From Gammaproteobacteria bacterium (GTDB taxonomy: Bacteria > Pseudomonadota > Gammaproteobacteria > Pseudomonadales > Halieaceae), in contig JAACDF010000019.1 in NCBI GenBank assembly GCA_009937065.1, positions 42,055 through 106,054 of the forward strand: a stretch of DNA of 64,000 nucleotides, given 5' to 3'. The notes under the pieces are model-generated. The model ran no database searches. It was not told the DNA's origin and saw only the letters and a program-made list of their open reading frames with translations. A program made the translations under genes and the position numbers. Each line of letters begins with the position of its first letter. Within the stretch, counting starts at the first letter, position 1. This document shows, in pieces, positions 8,157 to 15,999 of this stretch.

Positions 8157-8444
8157 CTACTGCATGGAATCAGCGCTCATAATCGATGACAAATCAATCG
8201 CGTGATCAAGAATACGCGTGACTTGAAGCTCCACATCGGGAGTGAAGGTAAAGCCAAGGAAGGCACAACGACCGAGCTCGATACAGCCCATCATAACCGC
8301 ACCCTCATCAGAAGCATCGCCAATCATCTCTGACACGCCATTGAAGAAAAGGTATTGATCGAGCTCACCGGCTTTCATCAGATCAGCACACAATGCATCC
8401 AATGGATTTTTAATCTGGTCTATCACCACATCTGAAAAGTCCAT
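8157..8444 (-). CDS. Hypothetical acidic protein
   Basis: A 95-residue acidic cytoplasmic protein without signal peptide or membrane segment. A good AGGAGA site stands 5 nt before the ATG, which supports a real gene. The sequence alternates helical segments (VVIDQIKNPLDALCADLMK) with a small-residue-rich middle (GDASDEGAVMMGCIELGRC) that carries two Cys. I recognise no family. It is divergent from the DUF2835 gene with a 176-bp gap between them. Confidence 0.6.
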   Translation of the reverse strand: MDFSDVVIDQIKNPLDALCADLMKAGELDQYLFFNGVSEMIGDASDEGAVMMGCIELGRCAFLGFTFTPDVELQVTRILDHAIDLSSIMSADSMQ

Positions 8445-8620
8445 ATTGTCTCCTGAACTGCTACTTCACATACGGTATCTGGTTACGGCAGCGCCGCCAA
8501 CGAAAACTCCCAGGTTGCTCCAAAACGGACGAAGAACAGCTTGGGCGTTTAACAGTGGTATGTGTGAAAAAAACCAACTTTTATGTAAGGCTAAGCCAAT
8601 CGGAAACATCGGAAACATGA

Positions 8621-8845
8621 ATGGCCGTCAGGCAATCCCTATTTTCAATTGATCTTGAGTACGACGAGGCGCGCGTCTTTTACACCGGTGCGAAGAATCG
8701 TGTGCAAGTCACTGCCAACGACGGCAAGACGATCAATTTACCGTGGTCGATGCTTCAACCGTTCTTTACACCATCGGGCGTACAAGGGCAGTTCGTAATC
8801 CAGTACACCGACGAAGGAAAAATGCTCAAAATCGACAGATTGTAG
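8621..8845 (+). CDS. DUF2835 family protein
   Basis: A 74-residue protein with the DUF2835 pattern: an N-terminal FSIDLEYDEARVFYTG strand-turn, the central VQVTANDGKTINLPW segment, LQPFFTPSGVQGQF, and a final LKIDRL. The family consists of short, probably beta-rich proteins of unknown function found in gammaproteobacteria. Just upstream the nonamer CGGAAACAT is repeated twice in tandem (8601-8618), and no strong ribosome-binding site is seen. Confidence 0.8.
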   Translation: MAVRQSLFSIDLEYDEARVFYTGAKNRVQVTANDGKTINLPWSMLQPFFTPSGVQGQFVIQYTDEGKMLKIDRL

Positions 8846-8873
8846 CGGTCTAAAACGGGAGTTATGCCGCTAC
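8842..8873. terminator. Possible bidirectional terminator
   Basis: GTAGCGG (8842-8848) and CCGCTAC (8867-8873) can form a 7-bp stem with an 18-nt loop between two convergent genes. It overlaps the last codons of both. The following TTTAATC is only weakly T-rich, so the call is tentative. Confidence 0.3.
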
Positions 8874-9949
8874 TTTAATCTCTGAATGGCGCGTTCCGCT
8901 CCATTGAGGGCTTTCAAAATCCCCTCACGTAAGCCGTCCATGTCGACACCCTCAGTGCTCTTTTGACCGGCGCGATAACGCGCATACACACCGTGCAAGA
9001 TAGCCGCTGTCTTCCAGTTATTAAATCCGACGTAGTAATCGAGAAGATCCACCGGAAACCCTGTTCGCTCTGAGTAGCGCTGAGCCAGCTCTGCGCGGAA
9101 GGGGAATCCAGGAACTGCAGTGGGTGCGGTGGGCTCAAGGTGAGGGTCGTCGGCACTCTCGGGCCAAGCACGAAGCGTGTAGCCCAAATCAGCCAGTGGA
9201 TCACCCAGCGTCGCCAGTTCCCAATCAAGCACAGCTGATACCTTTGAGTCCTGACCAAATAAGCAGTTGTGCAAATAGTAGTCACCGTGAACCACGCTGG
9301 CGGTCACCTGCTCTGGCTGGTTGGCAAGGAAGTAGTCTTTAAAGTCATGGGCGCGAGGGTCGTCCAGTTCCGCATAGGCAATGGAAGATTCCCATGACCG
9401 ATACCAGGCTTTAATTTGGCGCCCAACGTAGTCCTCTTTCTTGCCAAGCGTGGAGAGTCCAATAGCGTCAGGATCTAGCACATGCATGTCCGCCAAGGTG
9501 TCGATAAACGAATACGCTAGAGTCCTCCTTTGCCCTTCAGGAACCCACGCCAACGTATCTTCATTGCTAAATAGTGGTCGGCCCTCCGAAAAGCCCATCA
9601 CATAGAAGCGGGCTCCAGTTACCGATAGATCCTCACAAAAGCCGATGGGTTCTGGCACGGGAAACCCTTGCGGTGCAAAAGCGGCGATTAACGACCACTC
9701 CCGGTTCATGTCGTGAGCTTTTGGTAAGAGTTCGCCCATGGGCGGACGACGTACGACAGCTCGCTTACCCGAGTCATCCTCCAGCCTATAGGTCAAATTA
9801 GAGTGCCCGCCCTCTAATCGCGTCCATGAAAAAGGCGGCTTAAAGTAATCGGTGTTTGCAGCAATCCAAGCCTCTACCGCCGGAATGTCGTAACCCTCAG
9901 CTAATCTTGTTTGCTCGTTTTGATTATTGTTCATCGGCGACTCAGTCAC
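8870..9949 (-). CDS. ACAD10/11-type aminoglycoside-phosphotransferase-fold kinase
   Basis: A 359-residue phosphotransferase-family protein. The kinase-like fold shows a Gly-rich region (LEGGHSNLTYRL, 46-57), a Lys/Arg cluster for ATP (AVVRRPP, 64-70), the catalytic loop HGDYYLHN at 221-228 with Asp223 and Asn228, and the metal-binding DWELATLGDP at 242-251. This pattern is closest to the stand-alone APH domains associated with acyl-CoA dehydrogenases (human ACAD10/11 relatives), which phosphorylate 4-hydroxyacyl-CoAs. It is therefore more likely a fatty-acid enzyme than an antibiotic resistance gene. Start: GTG at 9949 or an ATG 15 nt downstream; neither has a strong ribosome-binding site. 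Confidence 0.85.
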   Translation of the reverse strand: MTESPMNNNQNEQTRLAEGYDIPAVEAWIAANTDYFKPPFSWTRLEGGHSNLTYRLEDDSGKRAVVRRPPMGELLPKAHDMNREWSLIAAFAPQGFPVPEPIGFCEDLSVTGARFYVMGFSEGRPLFSNEDTLAWVPEGQRRTLAYSFIDTLADMHVLDPDAIGLSTLGKKEDYVGRQIKAWYRSWESSIAYAELDDPRAHDFKDYFLANQPEQVTASVVHGDYYLHNCLFGQDSKVSAVLDWELATLGDPLADLGYTLRAWPESADDPHLEPTAPTAVPGFPFRAELAQRYSERTGFPVDLLDYYVGFNNWKTAAILHGVYARYRAGQKSTEGVDMDGLREGILKALNGAERAIQRLK

Positions 9950-10116
9950 TGGATATCAGACATTTATTCAGATCGTACTTAGGCTTTGATCAGCTGCCAA
10001 ATCGAATTCACTGATAACCCCTATTGCGGTAGAGCCAATTAGACCAGCAGGCAGTTATAGTGCGATGACTCTAATTCAGCTTAGACCAACAACGCCCGTT
10101 GAGGCGAGGAGGCTTT

Positions 10117-10395
10117 GTGCTATATCACATCCTTTGTCACGACAAACCCGGAAGCCTACAAACGCGACTAGATAACCGAGATGCTCATTTAGCTGCGGTG
10201 AAAGCTCTCGGCGATCATCTTTTTGCGGCAGGCCCCTTGCTCAATGGGAATGACGAAATGATTGGATCAGTGCTTATTATCGACTTCGATGATGACGCCT
10301 CCGCCGAAGCTTTTTGTGAGCAAGACCCGTACGCAAAAGCAGGGTTATTTGAGCAGGTGACTGTCACGCGCTGGCGGAAAACATTGCCGGCCTGA
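10117..10395 (+). CDS. YciI family protein
   Basis: A 92-residue protein starting at the GTG at 10117, four nt after a strong GAGGAGG site; this gives MLYHILCHDKPGS, the usual YciI N-terminus. Conserved features include the NRDAHLAAVKAL helix with the family His, FAAGPLL, the acidic IDFDDDASAEAFCEQDPY segment and a C-terminal VTVTRWRK strand. YciI proteins are small ferredoxin-like (dimeric alpha-beta barrel) proteins; biochemical roles are mostly unknown. Confidence 0.85.
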   Translation: MLYHILCHDKPGSLQTRLDNRDAHLAAVKALGDHLFAAGPLLNGNDEMIGSVLIIDFDDDASAEAFCEQDPYAKAGLFEQVTVTRWRKTLPA

Positions 10396-10439
10396 GGATC
10401 CACAGCCGACACGGGTGCGTCTTAGTTAGAGCTTGATGC

Positions 10440-12623
10440 CTAGCTAAAGACGTCAAAGGTGTGCGAAAACTTCAAAATCCACTCGCGCCGCTTTTCGGTG
10501 AACAGGCCCACGTCGTCATCTCGTGTTTCGTTATAAACGAGGTAGAAACCCGCGTCAGCCGATGTCAGCCACGCGAATCGGATATTCGACGCGACGACAT
10601 CAGTCGCATCGTTATATTGCACCAGAGCCTGAAGCGAGACCTTGGGATTAAACGAATAGGTCATTCGCAGTGAGCCCACATTAATCTCTAGCTTTTCGGA
10701 GCTATTGGGACGCTGAATCTCGTTATAAGTCCATCCCAAGCGCGCATTAAACGTCTCACCAATTCGGTATCTGAGACTTGGCGTTAGCTGCGTACGGTCA
10801 CCACCAAAAAAACCGCCAATCTTTGCAGTTACATCAAACGATAGCGGCTGACTATCGTCAGTCATAAGAACCAGCTGCAGCTCTTCATCATCGTAATCCC
10901 CCGCCTCGACGATTTGGCCGGGCGCAAGCTCAAAGTCTTCACGAACTCCTTCATGCAACAGATTCACACCTGTATGAATCTCAAAGCCTGACTTCCATTC
11001 CCAATGATTATCAAGGTGGAAGAACCCTGTCTCGTGCAGGCCATCGCCACCCCAGTAGCCTCGGTAAGCAATATGGGGCCGGAGCTCAAGCAGATGTTTC
11101 CACGACGGATCCCGCCATCGTTTCAACGCGAACAGCCAGCCGCGTTTAAAATCTGTTCGCTGTAGAAAGCCAACCTCGGGATTAAAGTTTTCACCTACCT
11201 CTGTGAAACTTGCTGAATAGGACCACTCCTGCGTATCCGCCGCCGCCGAAAGGTAGAGGGCGGTGTCGTCGCCGTTTAACCCCGGCGTATCGGTTTTAGC
11301 AAAAAAGCCCGAGAGTAAACCGTCATCACCCAAACCTAACTGCCCATCCACCGAATAGGTCCGGTTGTAATGATCAGGTCCACCATCAAGGGATCCATTT
11401 TCCTCTTTATTTACTACTAGGAATCCAAGACTTGAGCGGTTTTCGAACTCCTGACTGACTCTCGCCACACTGAAATCCGTCTGCGGCACGATACCGGGTA
11501 CTTCATCCGCCTGCATGTGGAGCAGACCCACATTAGTCGCTTCACCCACTTTCCCTGACAGACGTGCACCTGCCTTTATCGGTATCTGGCTGCCGTCACT
11601 GGCAATACCAATCCGCCGACTAAAAAACAGCTCTACCTCACGCGAGACACCGACTGAAAACTGCCCGGCGTTCTCGAGAAAAAATGGCCGCTGCTCAGGT
11701 AGGAATAGACTGAATCGATCGAGGTTAATCTGAAACTCATCAACCTCCACTTGCGCAAAGTCGGTGTTGTAGGTCATGTCCAACGTCAAACTTGGCGTCA
11801 CAGAGTATTTGATATCAAAGCCCAATTCCTGCTCGCTCAAACTTTGAATGCGATTCCCATTTCGCTCCTTGGCCAACCCATAGGGCGTTATTTTTAAATT
11901 TCGCTGTCGCGGCGCCGATATGTTCCCGACGCGACCCGCATCGGCGAGGCGTGAGAGGCTGTATTGCCGAGATATGGGTGCCCAATAGGCAACCTCGTTA
12001 TTGCGTCGGATGGTGCGCTTAAAATTAAAGCCCCAGCTATGAACATCTGCATTGCCAAAACGCAGTGACTTAAACGGGATTTCGAACTCAGCAGACCAGC
12101 CATAATCGCCTATCTTTGTCGCTACCTGCCAATTGGTATCCCAGTTGAGATTGAAGCCAGCTCCTCGGCTCATTGCGCCGCTAGCTTCCTTACTTACCTG
12201 CGCATCGTATTCGATACCCGCCGGGTTAGTGCCGAAGACGAAGCCATTTTGCTGATCCCGAAAAGCATCAATGATGAAACTGAAGCTGTCACCATTATCT
12301 AACGATGCATCACGCCGGCTATCCGCAACGATGATGCCCGCAGGATTGTCATCGTAAGCAACGACGCCGATGTACAAAGTGGTGTCGGTGTAGCCGATGT
12401 AGACATCGGTTTGCTGCGTTGACGGCGCACCCTCGACGGGACGCTGTTGCCAGAAGCCACTCAGTGTTCGCTTGCCCCAGGCAGCATCGCCCAGAACATC
12501 GCCATCGATCACAGGCTTACTCAATAACCTCACCGCATCAGCGGACGGTTCAGCAAGGCCATATGGGGACCAAGAAAAAAAGGCAACTACAAAAATCGAG
12601 CGGCATAGAGCGCGTAAAATCAC
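10440..12623 (-). CDS. CBM9-like / DUF5916 outer-membrane protein
   Basis: A 727-residue exported protein. The signal peptide covers about residues 1-24 (ending YGLA). Residues about 30-220 resemble the carbohydrate-binding family 9-like fold, with PVIDGDVLGDAAW, TTLYIGVVAYDDNP, and GDSFSFIIDAF. The remainder is the DUF5916 region, predicted as an outer-membrane beta-barrel (alternating strands, many aromatic residues, a plug-like FLPEQRPFFLENAGQF segment typical of the family). Members are common in marine Bacteroidetes and gammaproteobacteria and are often associated with glycan or lipid uptake, but no substrate can be assigned. The only start is a GTG directly beside a 12-bp palindrome and without a ribosome-binding site. 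Confidence 0.85.
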   Translation of the reverse strand: MILRALCRSIFVVAFFSWSPYGLAEPSADAVRLLSKPVIDGDVLGDAAWGKRTLSGFWQQRPVEGAPSTQQTDVYIGYTDTTLYIGVVAYDDNPAGIIVADSRRDASLDNGDSFSFIIDAFRDQQNGFVFGTNPAGIEYDAQVSKEASGAMSRGAGFNLNWDTNWQVATKIGDYGWSAEFEIPFKSLRFGNADVHSWGFNFKRTIRRNNEVAYWAPISRQYSLSRLADAGRVGNISAPRQRNLKITPYGLAKERNGNRIQSLSEQELGFDIKYSVTPSLTLDMTYNTDFAQVEVDEFQINLDRFSLFLPEQRPFFLENAGQFSVGVSREVELFFSRRIGIASDGSQIPIKAGARLSGKVGEATNVGLLHMQADEVPGIVPQTDFSVARVSQEFENRSSLGFLVVNKEENGSLDGGPDHYNRTYSVDGQLGLGDDGLLSGFFAKTDTPGLNGDDTALYLSAAADTQEWSYSASFTEVGENFNPEVGFLQRTDFKRGWLFALKRWRDPSWKHLLELRPHIAYRGYWGGDGLHETGFFHLDNHWEWKSGFEIHTGVNLLHEGVREDFELAPGQIVEAGDYDDEELQLVLMTDDSQPLSFDVTAKIGGFFGGDRTQLTPSLRYRIGETFNARLGWTYNEIQRPNSSEKLEINVGSLRMTYSFNPKVSLQALVQYNDATDVVASNIRFAWLTSADAGFYLVYNETRDDDVGLFTEKRREWILKFSHTFDVFS

Positions 12624-12635
12624 AGGGCTAGCCCT
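12624..12635. repeat. 12-bp perfect palindrome abutting a start codon
   Basis: AGGGCTAGCCCT is perfectly self-complementary and touches the GTG start of the DUF5916 gene, occupying the place of its ribosome-binding site. It could form a hairpin in the message or bind a dimeric repressor. No partner is identified. Confidence 0.4.
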
Positions 12636-12772
12636 AGAAAGGAGGACAGATTGTCAAAGGCTAAGGGTACCATCCGTGGGAGGTCCCGCTCTGAGCCCTA
12701 CCCCTCGGGCGTTAGGCCGATTGGAGGATATTCGTCACATTTGAGTACAATGTGACCGGAACAACACCTTCC

Positions 12773-14422
12773 TTAGCGCCAACAAATTACCAAGGTTTTA
12801 CGCTCCGCGGACTCAACCGCCATCGCCGCGGCCTCCTCATCAAACCGATCTGAAATTTGGTCCCGTTTTATTTTCAGTGTTGGCGTCAATACGCCATTTT
12901 CGATACTCCAAGGCTCATAAGTCAGAATCGCCCCCCCCATCCGCGCATGCTTTTCGACCACACCGTTCAACTGCTCCAAGGTCTTGAGCACAGATGCCTC
13001 GATGACATCACGGGGCGCATCGCGCATGGTCTCCGATACCACGGCCACCATAATCGTTTTGTTCATACCCAATCCAACGAGGCACTGCTGCTCAACACAG
13101 GGATTGTCGGCAAACTGCGCCTCAATAGGGGTGGGTGCAACGAATTTTCCCTGAATCGTTTTGAAGTAATCTTTGATCCGGCCCGTGATATACAGGAACC
13201 CGTCTTCATCCTGTCGGAAGCGATCGCCGGTATGCAGCCAACCATCTTGGATTAGCTCAGCCGTTTTGTCCGGCTGCTTGTAGTAGCCAGGTGTGCAACC
13301 GTCAGCTCTAATCGCTAACTCACCCTCATCGGTGATCTTGATATCAACCCCAGGTGCCGCCTTGCCCAATGAGCCAAGACGTCGTGCACCTTCCCGACTG
13401 ATAATCAGACTCATCGCCTCTGTCTGACCGAATCCTTCCATCAAAGAAATACCCACACTGTCCCACCACTCCATCAGCGGCGCCGGTAGCGGGGCAGATC
13501 CCGTGAGGTGAAACTCGCAGCGGTCGAGACCCAGTGCTGTCTGGACCGTATGGGCGATTGCCTCTGGGTTGGCACCCAATGCAGCATCAAACGCCTCCCG
13601 CCCACCAAACTTGGCCAGAATTGCCTGCTGAAGTTGCTCCCAAACCCGAGGGGCTCCAAAGAAGAAAGTGGGTCGCGTCCGCTGCATGTCGCGGCCTAGA
13701 AATTCCAACCCCTCGTTGAAGCTTACAGGCGCTCCGTGGCACAGCGACGTAAATTCAATGACCTGTCGCTCGGCTAAGTGCGACAGAGGCAAGTAGGAGA
13801 AGTAAATGGGATCCGCCTCGATCGCGAGGAACTCACTGCCGCGTCGAATAGGGATAACGTTGCTATCGTTGGTTTGAATTACACCTTTGGGTCGACCCGT
13901 AGTACCGGAGGTGAAAATGAGTGCGATCATGTCATCGTGCTTAGGAATGTGGCTGGGGCTCTCACCCTCACCTTCGCTCAGTAGCTGATCCCATGTCAGC
14001 GTCGCCTCAGGAATATCGGCACCTGGCAAGCTGATGATAGTCACGTCATCGGCAAGCACCTCTTTGACTCGGTCCCAGTTCTCCGCCTCGCCCACAAAGA
14101 TGGCTTTGGATTCCGTAAATTCGGCAATGTACTGAGCAACATCCGCGTTCAATGTAGTGAAAAGACCCACGCTGACATTGCCCGCTGCCATGATAGCGAG
14201 GTCCGCAAAGAACCAATGTGCCCTGTTTCGTGACAAGAGCAGAATTTTGGTTTCTTTGTCGAATCGCTGCTCTAGGGCAGATGCAACCGCATGAATTTGG
14301 CGCCGGCTTTCTCTCCAAGAATAATCGTCACTGCCCTCGCCTTTAAAATCACGCAGCCAGATCTCATCGGATTTCTCTGCTGCCCACTGATCGAGGTAAG
14401 CCAACAAGGTATCGTGTTCCAT
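12773..14422 (-). CDS. AMP-dependent acyl-CoA synthetase (long-chain type)
   Basis: A 549-residue ANL-superfamily ligase that activates a carboxylic acid to acyl-AMP and then acyl-CoA. I start at the ATG at 14422 (MEHDTLLAYL), 8 nt after GAGG; a longer frame adds a non-conserved basic leader. Motifs in order: the phosphate loop FTSGTTGRPKGV, YLPLSHLAER (shared with long-chain and very-long-chain enzymes), GFGQTEAM, the WLHTGDRF motif with the ribose-binding Asp, and TGRIKDYFKTIQGKFVAP with the hinge. The fatty-acid type is suggested by the LSHLAER and eukaryote-like FKTIQGK motifs. Chain length cannot be determined. Confidence 0.9.
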   Translation of the reverse strand: MEHDTLLAYLDQWAAEKSDEIWLRDFKGEGSDDYSWRESRRQIHAVASALEQRFDKETKILLLSRNRAHWFFADLAIMAAGNVSVGLFTTLNADVAQYIAEFTESKAIFVGEAENWDRVKEVLADDVTIISLPGADIPEATLTWDQLLSEGEGESPSHIPKHDDMIALIFTSGTTGRPKGVIQTNDSNVIPIRRGSEFLAIEADPIYFSYLPLSHLAERQVIEFTSLCHGAPVSFNEGLEFLGRDMQRTRPTFFFGAPRVWEQLQQAILAKFGGREAFDAALGANPEAIAHTVQTALGLDRCEFHLTGSAPLPAPLMEWWDSVGISLMEGFGQTEAMSLIISREGARRLGSLGKAAPGVDIKITDEGELAIRADGCTPGYYKQPDKTAELIQDGWLHTGDRFRQDEDGFLYITGRIKDYFKTIQGKFVAPTPIEAQFADNPCVEQQCLVGLGMNKTIMVAVVSETMRDAPRDVIEASVLKTLEQLNGVVEKHARMGGAILTYEPWSIENGVLTPTLKIKRDQISDRFDEEAAAMAVESAERKTLVICWR

Positions 14423-14552
14423 TAAATCGCCTCTTTGGGATTTTTTGTTTTTATGGCGCTCAGAGTGTCGCTCTCTTGCCCATTCTGAGCATGCCAGACT
14501 GCCCAACTAAGGCAAGAGCGCGGTTCTCGCAAAACTCAGTTGAGGGGGCGCA

Positions 14553-15692
14553 TCAGGATGCTGCGCAGGACCGAATAGTGTTGAAGTCTGATAGCTGAGC
14601 GTCGCCTCCAATCAGGCCATCATTCTTACCGGCTTCGCTGAAGTGCATCAATAAAAGCGTCTGCGAATCGGGCTCGAACTCTTGGGTAGGTGGCTCAAAC
14701 GATGCGCGGTAGCGCGTCTCATTGCTGATGCGAACCTCATCGACCAAGCCATTGAGAACCTCGTAATAGCCGCGACAGCAGTTGTTGCCACCAATCGCGA
14801 TATTCTGATATCCCAGCTGGGCAGGGCGGGCGCGGAACTCTTTTTCTGCCGCCAGTTCGCCATCGACAAACAAGCGCATCAACCCCTCCTCGTTGGTCGA
14901 GGCGACGTGCACCCAGCGGTTTTTAGGTACCAGGTAATCGGAAGTCAGGCCCCTCGAGTTTGCCAATGTTCCATCGATAGAAAACCAGCCACGGAGCAAG
15001 CCATCCTTATCCACTGAGAGCCGGTACTCGCGTCCGCGTCCTGATCCGGAGTACTTATCTACGATAACGCCACCGCGCGAGTAATCCCGCAGGAAGACCC
15101 GTGCCTCGATGGTGTAATAGTCGTCAAGGTGGAGTTCTTGCGTATTGCTGACAGTGATTGCCTGCGAACCCTGATAGGGATCAAAGTCTGCGGACATGCC
15201 ACAGAACGCACTGCTGTCATCCTCCGTCTCAGGCGCACAGTCGGCTTGGCCCTTCTCACAATTAGTTATCTTAAGGAGTCCATCGGCACTCCCCTTGGTC
15301 GTATGGTCAATCAGAATTCTGGTGTCATCGACCAACAAAATGAGATCTATAGCGGGTTCTCTTTCAGTTACACCAATCTTTAATTTGTATCGCCCCGCGA
15401 TTGGCTGGAAGGGGAGCATCAACTTAATTCGGGAGGCGTTGTAATCGATTAGTCGTGGTTCGAAGAGGCGGTCTGCATCTTCAGCCCCAAAAAAGATTTT
15501 GTAATCCGGATTGCTGAGCAACTGCTCTCCATAAACATTTAGGCGCGGACCGCTCATCTGGACCTGAAAAACAGGACCCGCCTCCAAAGTAGACGGGTGA
15601 GAAGCCCACAAAACCGCAGGTGTTGACAGGAACAACACCACGATCAGGACAGCATGTTTAACCGCTCGTAATTCTCTCAATTGGGTTTTCAC
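14553..15692 (-). CDS. Secreted LamG/concanavalin-like domain protein
   Basis: A 379-residue protein with an N-terminal signal sequence (hydrophobic core about 13-29, cut near LWA-SH). Residues about 35-125 form a beta-rich domain that looks IPT/TIG-like (VYGEQLLSNPDYKIFF). Residues about 185-360 have LamG-like features: YYTIEARVFLRDYSRGGVIVDKYS, NRWVHVASTN, LMRLFVDGELA, IAIGGNNCCRGYYEVLNGLVDEVRI. Such domains bind glycans or other ligands. Several Cys, including an adjacent pair, suggest disulfides. It stands alone, downstream of a tandem-repeat leader, so its partner is unknown. Confidence 0.75.
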   Translation of the reverse strand: MKTQLRELRAVKHAVLIVVLFLSTPAVLWASHPSTLEAGPVFQVQMSGPRLNVYGEQLLSNPDYKIFFGAEDADRLFEPRLIDYNASRIKLMLPFQPIAGRYKLKIGVTEREPAIDLILLVDDTRILIDHTTKGSADGLLKITNCEKGQADCAPETEDDSSAFCGMSADFDPYQGSQAITVSNTQELHLDDYYTIEARVFLRDYSRGGVIVDKYSGSGRGREYRLSVDKDGLLRGWFSIDGTLANSRGLTSDYLVPKNRWVHVASTNEEGLMRLFVDGELAAEKEFRARPAQLGYQNIAIGGNNCCRGYYEVLNGLVDEVRISNETRYRASFEPPTQEFEPDSQTLLLMHFSEAGKNDGLIGGDAQLSDFNTIRSCAAS

Positions 15693-15710
15693 CTGAAAGC
15701 TCTAGCGCCG

Positions 15711-15750
15711 TAATCGCGAAGTAATCGCGAAATAATCGCGAAATAATCGG
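15711..15750. repeat. 11-bp tandem repeat, 3.6 copies
   Basis: The unit TAATCGCGAAA occurs at 15711-15721 (last base G), 15722-15732 and 15733-15743, followed by a partial copy at 15744-15750. Each unit contains the palindrome TCGCGA. It starts 19 bp upstream of the LamG gene and so lies in its leader or promoter, where copy number could vary. Confidence 0.8.
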
Positions 15751-15954
15751 TTAGTAATAGTGTAATGCGCACGCGAAAAAAACTTTCCGAGTACCTAAGA
15801 GACAAATTGGACAAAAAGCCTGTCTTAAAAGTGTTGTATTAAAAGCATCGCTACTGTCACTAGATGGGACTTACCAATAATAGCCTGTCCAATATCGCTC
15901 GCGCCACGGGTCATAACGAAGCGCTTACCTTTAACTGTTATCGACTGTGACTAT

Positions 15955-15982
15955 TTTTCTGTCACGTCTTTTCTGTCACGTC
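15955..15982. repeat. 14-bp tandem duplication
   Basis: TTTTCTGTCACGTC occurs twice back to back just beyond the 3' end of the CoA-transferase gene. The whole gap 15693-15999 (307 bp) holds only the 11-bp tandem array, this duplication and AT-rich leader sequence; I see no gene and no clear terminator in it. Confidence 0.7.
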
Positions 15983-15999
15983 TCGCTCTTTAAGACTAA

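Noticed and set aside
8870-9949. Aminoglycoside resistance gene
   Set aside because: The APH fold is present, but the sequence pattern and acyl-CoA neighbours fit ACAD10/11-type kinases better.
15711-15750. CRISPR array
   Set aside because: The 11-bp units are directly adjacent with no spacers and there are no cas genes.
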